This document shows positions 18,161-26,757 of a stretch of DNA of 64,000 nt, piece after piece. The stretch covers positions 62,001 through 126,000 of the forward strand of contig JAFLCG010000004.1 of assembly GCA_017303635.1 (NCBI GenBank), written 5' to 3'. This stretch comes from Anaerolineae bacterium (GTDB lineage Bacteria; Chloroflexota; Anaerolineae; Aggregatilineales; Phototrophicaceae). How positions within the stretch are numbered: the stretch's first letter is position 1; each line of letters begins with the position of its first letter. The notes under the pieces were generated by a model that worked only from the letters and a program-made list of their open reading frames with translations, was not told the origin of the DNA and ran no database searches. The translations under genes and the position numbers were made by a program.

Positions 18161-18232
18161 TGGGCCTACTAGGATTCGAACCTAGAACCAACCCGTTATG
18201 AGCAGGCAGCTCTGCCGTTGAGCTATAGGCCC
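18161..18232 (-). tRNA. tRNA with CAT anticodon (elongator Met or Ile2)
   Basis: The minus strand folds into a 72-nt cloverleaf: acceptor GGGCCTA/TAGGCCC, D-arm GCTC-aacggca-GAGC, anticodon arm GCCTG-CTCATAA-CGGGT (two G-T pairs), variable loop TGGTT, T-arm CTAGG-TTCGAAT-CCTAG, discriminator A. CCA is not encoded. The CAT anticodon with a fully paired acceptor excludes initiator Met; elongator Met and lysidine-modified Ile2 cannot be told apart here. Confidence 0.9.
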
Positions 18233-18382
18233 CTGAGGACTTCATTGTATTTTTCGGGATGGCAACCGTCAAGCGGGGATGCGCGCCGGATTCAGATCAA
18301 CAAACGTCAGGCGGCGGGGGTGATCTTTGGCCTGAATTGCGTTCCTCATCTAGTCTGAAGGCAGCAGGACGCAGTACGATGA

Positions 18383-18388
18383 TATAAT
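18383..18388 (+). promoter_or_regulatory. Candidate -10 element upstream of the FprA-like gene
   Basis: TATAAT about 52 bases before the ATG at 18440. No good -35 hexamer at 17 bp. Confidence 0.35.
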
Positions 18389-18439
18389 CGCAGTATGTGA
18401 AATGTTGCACGATTTCATTCCGGAGAGGTAACTGCATTC

Positions 18440-19849
18440 ATGACCTCATCTATCGGAACTTCCACCCACCCCCTGCGGGTCGCTATCGTCGGTTCCGGCC
18501 CGGCGGGCTTCTACGCCGCCGACCATCTGGAAAAACAACCCGATCTCACCGTCCACATTGATATGTTCGACCGCCTGCCCACGCCTTTTGGCCTGGTACG
18601 CGGCGGTGTGGCCCCGGATCACCCGAAGATCAAGTCTGTCACCCGTGCCTATGACAAAATGGCAAGCGATGATCGCTTCCATTTTTACGGCAACGTAGAG
18701 TTTGGTCGTGACCTGACCTATGATGACCTGCTACGCCATTACCACGCGATCATCTTCTGCGTGGGTGCCCAGGGCGACCGGCACATGAATGTGCCGGGCG
18801 AAGACCTGCCGGGCAGCCATCCGGCGACAGAGTTTGTCGCCTGGTATAACTCGCATCCCGATTTTCGTGAATTCAACTTCGACCTTTCGGCGGAAAGTGT
18901 GGCGGTCATCGGCCTGGGGAATGTCGCCATGGATGTCATCCGCATCCTGGCGAAAACCCCGGAAGAACTGATCACCACCGATATTGCTGACCACGCGCTG
19001 GAAGCGCTCCGCGAAAGCCGCGTCAAGACTATCCATGTGCTCGGTCGGCGTGGCCCGGCGCAATCCGCCTTCACCAACCCGGAAATCAAGGAACTGGGTG
19101 AACTGCTGGATGCCGAGGTGATCGTCTCACCAGAAGACCTGGAACTCGATCCGATCAGCGCGGCGCTGGTCGAATCCGATAAAGCGGTTGCCAAGAATGT
19201 CGAGACACTGCGCGGGTATGCCGCGGCTGGCCCACAAGGGAAGCGCCGTCAGGTCATCATGCACTTCTGTGTTTCCCCAACCGGCCTGATGGGTGATGAC
19301 CATGTCGAGGGCATCACGATTGTGAAGAACCGGCTAGTGGACGACGGCAAAGGCAGCGTCAAAGCTGTTCCCACTGGGGAAGTCCACAACCTGCCAGTGC
19401 AGTTGGTGTTCCGGTCGGTGGGTTACTATGGCCGACCGCTGCCGGGCCTGCCCTTCGATGACAAACGCGGTGTGCTGCCGAATGACAAAGGTCGCATCTT
19501 GACTGCTGAAGCGCCCCTGCAGGGCAGCTACTGCGCGGGGTGGATCAAGCGCGGGCCGAGCGGCGTCATCGGCACCAATAAGCCGGACTCGGTGGAGACG
19601 GTGGACTCGCTGCTAGCAGACCTGCGCGCCGGCGCGCTCAACACCCCGGCAGAGCCGGACTCTAGCGCGGTGGAAGCCCGCCTGGCAGCGCGGGGCGTCC
19701 GCGTGGTCACCTGGGCGGATTGGCAACAGCTTGATCGGCTGGAGCAGGAACGCGGCAAGGAACGCGGTGCGCCCCGGCTGAAGTTCAGCAGCGTGGCCGA
19801 GATGCTGGCTGCGCTCGATTCGCTGGCTGAAGGTCATCCGACCAGTTAG
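18440..19849 (+). CDS. Ferredoxin/adrenodoxin-type NADP+ reductase (FprA-like)
   Basis: 469 residues. An N-terminal FAD-binding Rossmann motif (VAIVGSGPAGFYAADHL), the adrenodoxin-reductase signature FGLVRGGVAPDHPKIK, an NADP-binding second Rossmann (AVIGLGNVAMDVIRIL), and the C-terminal GWIKRGPSGVIGTNKPDS that closes over the flavin define the FprA/FdxR family. It shuttles electrons between NADPH and a ferredoxin or a P450-type partner; none lies nearby. The start has GGAGAGG upstream. The next gene starts 2 bases after the stop, so it is the first gene of a small operon. Cytoplasmic. Confidence 0.93.
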   Translation: MTSSIGTSTHPLRVAIVGSGPAGFYAADHLEKQPDLTVHIDMFDRLPTPFGLVRGGVAPDHPKIKSVTRAYDKMASDDRFHFYGNVEFGRDLTYDDLLRHYHAIIFCVGAQGDRHMNVPGEDLPGSHPATEFVAWYNSHPDFREFNFDLSAESVAVIGLGNVAMDVIRILAKTPEELITTDIADHALEALRESRVKTIHVLGRRGPAQSAFTNPEIKELGELLDAEVIVSPEDLELDPISAALVESDKAVAKNVETLRGYAAAGPQGKRRQVIMHFCVSPTGLMGDDHVEGITIVKNRLVDDGKGSVKAVPTGEVHNLPVQLVFRSVGYYGRPLPGLPFDDKRGVLPNDKGRILTAEAPLQGSYCAGWIKRGPSGVIGTNKPDSVETVDSLLADLRAGALNTPAEPDSSAVEARLAARGVRVVTWADWQQLDRLEQERGKERGAPRLKFSSVAEMLAALDSLAEGHPTS

Positions 19850-19851
19850 CC

Positions 19852-20700
19852 ATGCCCTGGCTTGTGAACCAGCCCGTCCGTCTGGCCGCCCTCCTCGGTT
19901 TCATGATGGTCGGGCTGGTGTTTTCTTCCCTGGCTCTGCGGCAATTCACCCCGCCGCGTGACTGGCTGCTCTACTGGGCCTATCAACCGCAGTCCTCCAC
20001 CTGGTATCTGCTCGATCTGGAACGGCGCTTCCGCACGCCTATGCCGACGATGCATGATATCTATCGGGTGGCCTTCAGCCCGCAGCACCACATCGCATAT
20101 GCCCAGATCAGCGCCGCTGACCGCGATGATATTCTGCTGCGGGATGTGCTGGCGGGTGGTCAGCCGCCGGTATCGATTGTCACCGGGATCGCCAACATCC
20201 GTTACGACGGACTCCAGTGGAGCCCTGATGGGCGCTACCTGGCCTTTGAGGCCGGACGACGAAGCCGATTCACCAATCTGCATATCTGGGATGGGCAGGC
20301 TGTCCAGATGATCCTGCCGCCGGAACTGGCGAACCGCGCCCAGTTGGAGGGGGTGGCCTGGACAACGGACAATCAGTTGGTCTTTATTGCGCGGCGGCGG
20401 GGTTTTGAGGATGGGCGGCCTTATCCCTCTGACCTGTACCGCTGGGATGGCGTCGAGACCCTCAACCTGAGCCAGACACCCGATCAGGACGAGACGTGGG
20501 CGGCGCTGCCCGATGGGACCACACGATTGGTCACGGCAACAGCGGCTGACGAAGCGGTTCTCCCCCTCTATTGCGAGGCTCTGGCCCCCGGTTGGGCACT
20601 CATGCAGCGTCAGGGTGAGCGTGTGATCCAACTGGTGGAGGGCGGGGTGATCTACGCGCTGCGCCCCGGTGCCACCCCCCTCTACTGCGCGACGAACTGA
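19852..20700 (+). CDS. Membrane-anchored beta-propeller-like protein 1
   Basis: 282 residues. An N-terminal TM helix (LAALLGFMMVGLVFSSLAL) anchors a TolB/WD40-like repeat domain: LQWSPDGRYLAFEAG and NLHIWDGQAVQMI are typical W-S-P-D-G blade sequences, repeated with variation (VAWTTDNQLVFIAR, LYRWDGVETLNL). Exact function unknown. It begins 2 bases after the FprA-like stop, so it is co-transcribed, and resembles 20851-21699, which suggests a duplicated pair. Confidence 0.65.
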   Translation: MPWLVNQPVRLAALLGFMMVGLVFSSLALRQFTPPRDWLLYWAYQPQSSTWYLLDLERRFRTPMPTMHDIYRVAFSPQHHIAYAQISAADRDDILLRDVLAGGQPPVSIVTGIANIRYDGLQWSPDGRYLAFEAGRRSRFTNLHIWDGQAVQMILPPELANRAQLEGVAWTTDNQLVFIARRRGFEDGRPYPSDLYRWDGVETLNLSQTPDQDETWAALPDGTTRLVTATAADEAVLPLYCEALAPGWALMQRQGERVIQLVEGGVIYALRPGATPLYCATN

Positions 20701-20708
20701 TGGATAGC

Positions 20709-20733
20709 GGACGCGCCGTTGCGCGTCCCTACC
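20709..20733. repeat. GGACGCG-type palindrome
   Basis: GGACGCG-ccgttg-CGCGTCC followed by CTACC, located between the two propeller genes. Confidence 0.7.
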
Positions 20734-20850
20734 TGAGGTTATCGCCCTGATGCGTTGGGGCTGACCGCTGCGGATTTCGCGGGTGCCATCTCGAAAGCCA
20801 TTCGGTACACTCTGGCGCGAGCGACCGCTGTGGATGGAGGCGACCTGCTG

Positions 20851-21699
20851 ATGCTCCTGGTACTCCTGCGACCCCTGCCCATGATGGCTGTGCTGACCGG
20901 CCTGCTGCTGGCGCTGGTGACCGTCGCCTCGGTCGCGGGGCAAGGGCTGCCCATCGACGCGGTCATGGTCTACGGCATCTATGACACGCCCCCGGCCTTC
21001 AGTGCGCGGGAAATCTTCAACGGCACCGATCAACTGGATGAATACCGGCAGCACTTCCTTTACACGTTCCGGCGCGGCCTGAGCGTGCCGTACTTCGTCG
21101 ATACCATCGTCTTCAACCCGCGCCCGGCCCAGGACGGTCGCATCGCCTATCGCGTCGGCACGCCGGACGGTCTGGAACTGGATGTGATCGACTGGCGCTC
21201 GTCAACTGCACCGATTCGAATCGCCGGGGCAGCCACCAGCACCTATCTGTGGAGCCCGGATGGGGCGCTGCTGTTCTACAGCACCACGGCAACCAGCGGC
21301 GGGGTACGGCTCTACCTGTGGGATGGACAGCGCTCGACCGACATTACCCCGCCGGAGACACCCGCGCTGGATGCGGTGGACGCGCTGCACTGGCTGCCGG
21401 CGAACCAGTTGGTTTATCAGGTCCGGTGGGGTGTACTAGCAGGCACCACCGCGGCGGCGGGATGGTACCAGTGGGATGGGCAGTCGGTCACAGCCATCGA
21501 AGCGGTTCCGGCGGCTGACCGGGTGCTGACGGCGACTGTCACCTGCTCGCGGGAGCCAGCGGCGGATGGGGCCTACAGCCGCACCGTGAGCCACTGGAAC
21601 GGGCCGCGCCGGGTGCAGATCGCGCAGGCGGAGCGCATTTTCGCGTGGCTGCCGAACAGCGACTCGGCGGCGATGGCGGATGTGCAGTGTGTGGGATAG
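20851..21699 (+). CDS. Secreted beta-propeller-like protein 2
   Basis: About 282 residues from the ATG at 20851, which has GGAGG ten bases upstream; the TTG at 20755 is not needed. The signal segment is LPMMAVLTGLLLALVTVASVAG. The body has blade-like repeats: YLWSPDGALLFYSTT, VRLYLWDGQRSTDI, ALHWLPANQLVYQVRW, WYQWDGQSVTAI. It shares motif style and length with 19852-20700, so it is likely its paralogue. Ligand unknown. Confidence 0.6.
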   Translation: MLLVLLRPLPMMAVLTGLLLALVTVASVAGQGLPIDAVMVYGIYDTPPAFSAREIFNGTDQLDEYRQHFLYTFRRGLSVPYFVDTIVFNPRPAQDGRIAYRVGTPDGLELDVIDWRSSTAPIRIAGAATSTYLWSPDGALLFYSTTATSGGVRLYLWDGQRSTDITPPETPALDAVDALHWLPANQLVYQVRWGVLAGTTAAAGWYQWDGQSVTAIEAVPAADRVLTATVTCSREPAADGAYSRTVSHWNGPRRVQIAQAERIFAWLPNSDSAAMADVQCVG

Positions 21700-21812
21700 T
21701 GGGGTGATAGGGCCGGGCAAGGTCAGAACTATCACATCAAATCTTCGTCAGGACAAATAAGGGGCACTGTAGGTCTGATGAGATTTGACAGGCAAAATCG
21801 GTAATGGTAAGT

Positions 21813-21852
21813 GGGCGGATATACGGGCGAAGACGCCCTAATCCGCCCCTAC
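21813..21852 (+). repeat. Dispersed palindrome, ATATACGG type
   Basis: GGGCGGATATACGGGCG...CGCCCTAATCCGCCCCTAC. It differs from 11671-11710 by compensating changes (GGCGG/CCGCC for GGAGG/CCTCC), which keeps the stem paired. Confidence 0.75.
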
Positions 21853-21897
21853 GAGCCGGAACAGTCATTACTGAACATGGTCGTCACAACTCATTAG

Positions 21898-21945
21898 GGA
21901 CGCGAAAAATCGCGTCCGAATGCAAGGACGGCAAAAATGCCGTCC
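21898..21945. repeat. Two tandem GGACG hairpins
   Basis: GGACGCGAAAAATCGCGTCC (21898-21917) and GGACGGCAAAAATGCCGTCC (21926-21945) share an A-rich loop but have different, still complementary, stems. Confidence 0.75.
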
Positions 21946-22089
21946 ATACGGTACGTTCTGACCCTTTCTGATCGCATATCTGGTTTTGATGTGATCGTCC
22001 TGAGGAGGTGGTAGTTTGAGGGCGAAATCCAGGCCACACTGCGGTTACAATAGGACAGTCTGTTGGTTCAGCAATTTCGGAAAGTCATC

Positions 22090-23007
22090 ATGCCTACCCT
22101 CCTCCACTGCGGCCTGTACTTCACGCCTGACCATATCAAAGAGACGCTCAAGCACCGAGAACGTGAACCCCTGAAAGCAGCCTGGGACGCACTCCATACC
22201 CCGGTGGAAAATCCCTGGGCGGCGGCGCTGCTGAACGCCCTGCGCTGGCGGATCGCCCAGGATCAGACGGCGGGTGACGTGACGGTTCATGCGCTGGCGC
22301 GGGATTTATTCGCCGGGGACGTCGTCAGCACCGGCAGCGAACGGGTCGCCATGCTGCTCACGCTGGCGCACATCGCTGAACTGGTGCGGGATCATCCACA
22401 TATGGGGCCATCCCAGTGGGCGGATTGGTCGAGGGCGTTCGCCGCCCAGGTGGAAGCCGCCCAGGCAGAGACCCCCACGGAGATTAATGAGCGGCTGGAG
22501 CTGGCGCGGCTGACCCTGGTCAGCGGGATTGTGCTGGAGCACGGCGACTGGTTCGAGACCGGGGCGGAGATCTTCCGGCAGACCATTCGGGATGAAGTGC
22601 GACCGGCGGGCTATCTGGAAAGCGCAGTCGCCATCAAGGATGGCGGCACGTTCGGCCGTCAGTTCCGGGCGACGCGTTCACTCGTCCTAATGGCGGAAGC
22701 GGCGGCCAGCAGCGGCGTGGATTTGTGGAGTTCCGAAGCGCGGGGGATTTCGGTCACTACGGCGGCGACCTACCTGATTTATTACTACTACTACCCGGAA
22801 AAATGGAAGTGGGAAGCCCTGACGCCGGAGGTCAGCCAGCCGCTGTATACCAGCGAGGGCGGCTTCCTGGAGATGTTCTATCGCCGGAGCCGCCACAAGG
22901 ATATGAAGCTGATGCTGGATGACCTGCGCCCGGTCTTCGACCTGAGCGGCGGCGGCCTGACCACCGCAACCCATGCAGTGGGCATCCGGCGCGGCCTGTT
23001 CGGTTGA
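22090..23007 (+). CDS. Alginate lyase-like (alpha/alpha)6-fold protein
   Basis: About 305 residues from the ATG at 22090; an upstream TTG at 22063 is in frame. The N-terminal ~220 residues are helical (DHIKETLKHREREPLKAAWDAL, RLELARLTLVSGIVLEHGDWFE), and the central LESAVAIKDGGTFGRQFRATRSLVLMAEAAASSGVDLW resembles the alginate_lyase/heparinase II superfamily core, which cleaves uronic polysaccharides by beta-elimination. No signal peptide is seen, so it may act inside the cell on oligosaccharides, or not be a lyase at all. Catalytic residues are not confidently placed. Monocistronic, convergent with the next gene. Confidence 0.5.
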   Translation: MPTLLHCGLYFTPDHIKETLKHREREPLKAAWDALHTPVENPWAAALLNALRWRIAQDQTAGDVTVHALARDLFAGDVVSTGSERVAMLLTLAHIAELVRDHPHMGPSQWADWSRAFAAQVEAAQAETPTEINERLELARLTLVSGIVLEHGDWFETGAEIFRQTIRDEVRPAGYLESAVAIKDGGTFGRQFRATRSLVLMAEAAASSGVDLWSSEARGISVTTAATYLIYYYYYPEKWKWEALTPEVSQPLYTSEGGFLEMFYRRSRHKDMKLMLDDLRPVFDLSGGGLTTATHAVGIRRGLFG

Positions 23008-23011
23008 GGCT

Positions 23012-24034
23012 TTACTCCAGCGCGAAGGTGAAGATCTGGCCGTCAATATCGACCGTCAGCGCCAGCCCGGCCGCTTCCGGCGGGAGCGCGACCGCCGCAT
23101 ACCCATAGGTCTGGTTATTGGCGAAGCCTTCCGGCCCAAAGCGTGGATCAACCCGGAACACTTCCGGAGCAGCCAGCAGATAGATCGCCCCGACGGTATC
23201 AATCACTGCCATGGACTCTAACGGCGGGGTGCAATCGCCATCCCCATTGCAGATGAGCTGCAATTCCAGCAGCGCCCACTCGGTGCCGGGTGGTGGCGCG
23301 TCAATGGTCGCGCCGATTTCGTTGATAAAGACTTCGGCGGCACGGTAGAAGCTCCGCACCGTGAACTGCCCCACGCTCACATCGCCGGTGCTGCCCAGCG
23401 GCGCGGGCGGCGGCAGCGCCTCGAAGAAGGGCACCGCCGTCGGACCGACAAAAGGCGTCAGGGAGGGCGTCGGCGTCAACAACACGATTGGAGTCGTCGT
23501 GGGGGCGGGTGTGGAGGTTGGAACCGGCGTCTGGGTCGCCGTATCGGTCGGCTCAAGCGTAGCGGTCGGGCTGGGTGGCAGCGGAGTCTCGGTGGCGGTC
23601 GGCGGCGGTTCAGTGGATTCCGGCGTCGCCGTCGGCTCGATGACAATCGCCGTCGGCAGTACGACCGATGGCCCGCCCAACGCCGCAGGCAACTGATCCC
23701 GGAAAGTCACCCACAGGCCGACCAGCAGCGCGCCGAGGGCCAGCAGCATGACTAACAGCAAAGGCAGCAAACTCCAGGCACTGCGCCGGGGCTTATCCCG
23801 TCCACTTTCCAGTTTGCGGAAGCGGGCGGTTATGCGTTCGTTCTCCGGTGCCAGTTTACGCGCTCGGCGGATGGCAGCCAGGCGTTCGCGGGGTAAGTCA
23901 CAGGCATAGGAGAGCAGATAGAAGGCCTGCGGGCTTTGCGGATTCTGTTTGACATAGGCGCGCAGATCCGCCTCGGCCTGGGCAAAGGCTTTTTCACGGA
24001 TAAGCTGGCTGATGCGCTGCAGTTCGGAGTCCAT
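23012..24034 (-). CDS. TPR-like, TM-anchored protein with Thr/Pro linker and DUF4352-like C-terminus
   Basis: 340 residues with three parts. First, a cytoplasmic N-terminus of two TPR-like helical pairs (REKAFAQAEADLRAYVKQNPQ, RLAAIRRARKLAPEN). Second, a TM helix (LLPLLLVMLLALGALLVGLWV). Third, a ~90-residue TPT-repeat linker leading to an extracytoplasmic beta domain (EVFINEIGATIDAPP, EWALLELQLICNGDGD, GLALTVDIDGQIFTFALE) like DUF4352. The TPT linker is characteristic of Chloroflexota surface proteins. Role unknown; perhaps a sensor of envelope state. It is convergent with the lyase-like gene, only 4 bases away. Confidence 0.6.
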   Translation of the reverse strand: MDSELQRISQLIREKAFAQAEADLRAYVKQNPQSPQAFYLLSYACDLPRERLAAIRRARKLAPENERITARFRKLESGRDKPRRSAWSLLPLLLVMLLALGALLVGLWVTFRDQLPAALGGPSVVLPTAIVIEPTATPESTEPPPTATETPLPPSPTATLEPTDTATQTPVPTSTPAPTTTPIVLLTPTPSLTPFVGPTAVPFFEALPPPAPLGSTGDVSVGQFTVRSFYRAAEVFINEIGATIDAPPPGTEWALLELQLICNGDGDCTPPLESMAVIDTVGAIYLLAAPEVFRVDPRFGPEGFANNQTYGYAAVALPPEAAGLALTVDIDGQIFTFALE

Positions 24035-24191
24035 GCGGTACGATCCAGGCTGATAAGACGAGATAGACTCCCATTGTACCCGGCTTCGCCCGCCCGCCCT
24101 ACTCAGATCTTAAGTCTGCGACTGCAAGAAGGCGCGAATCTCGTGCTAGACTACTTTATGAAAAACGTACAGTAGCGAGGGAGGTTAACAC

Positions 24192-24617
24192 ATGGGTCTG
24201 ATTACCATCGTCTATGTGAGTGTGAGCCAACACACTATGACGGATGACGAACTCAAGTCCCTGCTGGATGAATGCCGGGCCTTTAACAGCCCCAATGACA
24301 TCACCGGGATGCTGCTCTACCGGGATGGCTTCTTCATCCAGGCACTGGAAGGGGAAGCCAGTGTGGTCGAACCGCTGTATGAAGGCATTCGGAAAGATCC
24401 ACGTCACGTCAGCGTGCTGACCGTCTACAAGAATCCGATTGAAACACGCTCCTTCACCAACTGGGCGATGGGCTTCAACAAGTTCACCGCCGAGGATGGC
24501 AAAGGAATTGAGGGCTTCACCGATTTTCTGGACAAGCCGGACGTGGATTTCTTCGTCCAGCATCCGGGGCGGGCAGCGGTGCTGCTCAATTCCTTCCGCG
24601 AGCGGACGTATTTCTAA
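24192..24617 (+). CDS. Stand-alone BLUF photoreceptor
   Basis: 141 residues. A complete BLUF (blue-light using FAD) domain: Y8, N32 and Q50 have exactly the spacing of AppA's Tyr21, Asn45 and Gln63. DITGMLLYRDGFFIQALEGE is the flavin-binding/Gln strand, DPRHVSVLTV follows, and W90/M92 match the conserved Trp/Met of strand 5. No output domain is fused, so it must act through a partner protein, as small BLUF proteins do. The start has GGGAGG nine bases upstream. No light-related gene is nearby, so its partner is unknown. Cytoplasmic. Confidence 0.92.
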   Translation: MGLITIVYVSVSQHTMTDDELKSLLDECRAFNSPNDITGMLLYRDGFFIQALEGEASVVEPLYEGIRKDPRHVSVLTVYKNPIETRSFTNWAMGFNKFTAEDGKGIEGFTDFLDKPDVDFFVQHPGRAAVLLNSFRERTYF

Positions 24618-24625
24618 GGTGAGCA

Positions 24626-24722
24626 GCCCTCATCCCCTTCTCCCGGTGGGAGAAGGGGAGTCTCGTTCAAAAGTTCCTCTCCCTGAGGAACCGCCGAAAA
24701 CGGATTTAGGGTGAGGGCATCA
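24626..24722. repeat. CCCTCATCCCC/CTCCC intergenic element
   Basis: CCCTCAT then CCCCTTCTCCC-ggt-GGGAGAAGGGG (24634-24658, perfect 11-bp arms), then TTAGGGTGAGGG, which pairs with the first segment. The tail phrase GGATTTAGGGTGAGG also occurs near 58222. Confidence 0.7.
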
Positions 24723-24738
24723 CAGTACAGCACAACCC

Positions 24739-25782
24739 CTAGGTCACGGCGGATTCGAGGATGGTAAAGCGCTGATTCAGCGGGTCAATCTCGGCCAGCG
24801 CCCCATAGGGCAGCACGAAGTATGGATCGGTATGCCCGAAATCCATGCGGGTGATGATCGGCAGGTCATGCAGGCCGAGTTCTTCCCGCACCACGCGCTC
24901 GATCGCCGCATCATACTCCGCAAACTGCGTCACCGGCATCGCGCCGCCCGGCCTGCCCACCAGCATTCCAGACAAGCGTTGGAGCACCCCCATCGCGCCC
25001 AGCACCCGCACCATTCGCTCGACATACTGGGGCGGCGGCGCTTCCTCCGAGGTTTCGATAAAGAGGATGGCATCCTGCCAGTCGGTCAGAGGCGGCCAGT
25101 AATCGGTGCCACGCAGCCAGTCCAACACCTCCAGGCAACCACCGAGCAGCCGTCCACGCCGGGCGGCAGCCCCGCCTGACCAGCGCCAACCATCCGAGGG
25201 CGTTAACCGGCGTTTGATCGACTGGTTGGCGGGTTCTGCCCATTCCAGCCGTTCGACCGTCCACCCGTCGGTGTTGGGGTGGATCACACCAAGCGGCTCG
25301 GCACTGAACAAAGTCCGCCGCACAGCCTCTGCGAGATAAGGGAACAACCCCCCGTTTTCCCCAAAGCCCGCCATCATAGAGGGGCCGTAGAAACTGCCGA
25401 GGCCGGCTTTCCAGCAGGCCAGATGGGTGATGGTCGTATCCGAGAAGCCCATGAACACCTTGGGGTTCTGCCGGATGATTTCCAAATCGAGATACGGGAG
25501 CGTGCGGATAGAGTCGTCCCCGCCGATGGTGGCGATGATGCCCCGGATGGAGGGATCTGCGAAGGCTTCCATCAGGTCATCGGCGCGTGCCTGCGGATTG
25601 GCTGCAATCCAGTCGGCATCCCGCAGGGCGTGGGGTGTTTCAATGACGGTCACGCCAAAGGCCGCTTCCAGTTGTTGTTTACCGGCCTGATAGCGATATG
25701 GAAAGGTGCCTGGCCCACCCCAGGAGAGGGTCACTGCGGCCACTTTATCCCCAGCCTGCAAACGCAGTGGTTTAATCCGCAT
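24739..25782 (-). CDS. LD-carboxypeptidase (S66 family, LdcA/MccF-like)
   Basis: 347 residues from the ATG at 25782, which has AAAGGA upstream. The S66 fold is clear: IRGIIATIGGDDS, the nucleophile in MGFSDTTITHL (S114), LLGGCLEVLDWLRGTDYW, a catalytic Glu in LFIETSEEAP, and His in MDFGHTDPYFVLPYGA. Family members cleave the LD bond of muropeptides in wall recycling, or inactivate microcin C (MccF). No microcin genes are near; the assignment between the two is open. It is divergent from the TetR gene, with a large inverted repeat between them. Confidence 0.88.
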   Translation of the reverse strand: MRIKPLRLQAGDKVAAVTLSWGGPGTFPYRYQAGKQQLEAAFGVTVIETPHALRDADWIAANPQARADDLMEAFADPSIRGIIATIGGDDSIRTLPYLDLEIIRQNPKVFMGFSDTTITHLACWKAGLGSFYGPSMMAGFGENGGLFPYLAEAVRRTLFSAEPLGVIHPNTDGWTVERLEWAEPANQSIKRRLTPSDGWRWSGGAAARRGRLLGGCLEVLDWLRGTDYWPPLTDWQDAILFIETSEEAPPPQYVERMVRVLGAMGVLQRLSGMLVGRPGGAMPVTQFAEYDAAIERVVREELGLHDLPIITRMDFGHTDPYFVLPYGALAEIDPLNQRFTILESAVT

Positions 25783-25897
25783 AGGGGTTCCTTTCTTTAG
25801 CGAACGGTAAGGACTCTGCACGCGTGGTTCACTTTACTCTATGATGAAGTGATGCAGTCTGCAATCAGGGAGCTTAGGCAGCGTGCATTTTGGTTAA

Positions 25898-25960
25898 ATC
25901 GCGGATGGCATGGTGATACGCCGCGTCCGTTAAACCACATCCAATGCCATCATCCGCGAT
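25898..25960. promoter_or_regulatory. Large imperfect inverted repeat between LdcA-like and TetR genes
   Basis: ATCGCGGATGGCAT (25898-25911) pairs with ATGCCATCATCCGCGAT (25944-25960), with a 3-nt bulge. GGTTAA and TTAAACC add a second inner pairing. It ends 20 bases before the TetR GTG and lies upstream of the divergent LD-carboxypeptidase, consistent with an autoregulatory operator region. Confidence 0.45.
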
Positions 25961-25980
25961 ATAGCCGTTAGGATATAACC

Positions 25981-26655
25981 GTGACCCGCCTTCAAGCCGA
26001 ACTCCGCCTGCGTATCCTCGAGCAAGCCCGCGAGTCCTTCGCCGGGGAGGGTTATGAGTCGGCCACGCTGGAGGGGTTGGCGAACGGTGCGGGCTGCTCC
26101 GTCCGGACGCTCAAGACTCACTTCCCCACCAAAGTCGCGGTCGCGGTGGCCCTGCTCGATCATCTGGCGTCGGAAACGGTAGAGGCAATGACCGCTTTAC
26201 AGGAAGGCAGCATCGCCAGCCGGTATCAGCAGGTGCTGACCGATAAATTAACCCAGTTGAAGCCTTACCGGATGATGGCTGCTGCCGTTTTCAGCGCGGC
26301 GCTGGGCGGAAGCTCAGCCCCGGCGCATACGGCCAGCCCTCCCAATCCGCTAGCTGTGTCCGAGGTGCAAGTGCGGCTGCGAGCCGCCTTCGAGACACTG
26401 GTCAGCACGGCCAGCGATGCGCCGCGCCAGCCCGCACAAGCGACCGAGTTCGCCCATCTGCTGTTCACCGGGCATCTGCTGGTGGTGCTGTTCTGGTTGT
26501 ATGATCGCTCGGCAGATGGCAGCGCCACCCGCCAACTCATCGACCTGATTCGGGACGGGATTGCGCTGGCCCGCCCTGCGCTGGTTCTGCCACCGGTGGC
26601 GAAGGCGCTCACCCGCCTGACCGCGACGCTGGCGGCGGGGTTCGGAACGGGGTAA
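25981..26655 (+). CDS. TetR/AcrR family transcriptional regulator
   Basis: 224 residues. The N-terminal HTH is visible: ARESFAGEGYESATLEGLANGAGCSVRTLKTHFPTKVAVAVALLDHL. The C-terminal part is helical and variable, as expected for the ligand/dimer domain. GTG start with AGGATAT upstream. The adjacent inverted repeat at 25898-25960 suggests it controls itself and the divergent LD-carboxypeptidase. The inducer is unknown. It is convergent with the nitroreductase gene. Confidence 0.88.
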   Translation: MTRLQAELRLRILEQARESFAGEGYESATLEGLANGAGCSVRTLKTHFPTKVAVAVALLDHLASETVEAMTALQEGSIASRYQQVLTDKLTQLKPYRMMAAAVFSAALGGSSAPAHTASPPNPLAVSEVQVRLRAAFETLVSTASDAPRQPAQATEFAHLLFTGHLLVVLFWLYDRSADGSATRQLIDLIRDGIALARPALVLPPVAKALTRLTATLAAGFGTG

Positions 26656-26681
26656 GTCACTACCGGGACATTCCATTACCC

Positions 26682-26701
26682 GGACGCCATTCATGGCGTC
26701 C
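26682..26701. repeat. GGACGCC-type palindrome
   Basis: GGACGCCAT-tc-ATGGCGTCC, the same sequence as 6229-6248 except for the loop, between two convergent genes. Confidence 0.75.
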
Positions 26702-26757
26702 CTCCACCGTCAGCGTGCGACCCCAGGTGGCAATTTAGATTCTGGAACGGGGTCAGT

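Larger units (their letters stand above)
21700..22089. other. Repeat-rich intergenic region
   Basis: 390 bases with no gene before the ATG at 22090. It contains an ATATACGG-type palindrome (21813-21852) and two adjacent GGACG hairpins (21898-21917 and 21926-21945). Confidence 0.65.
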
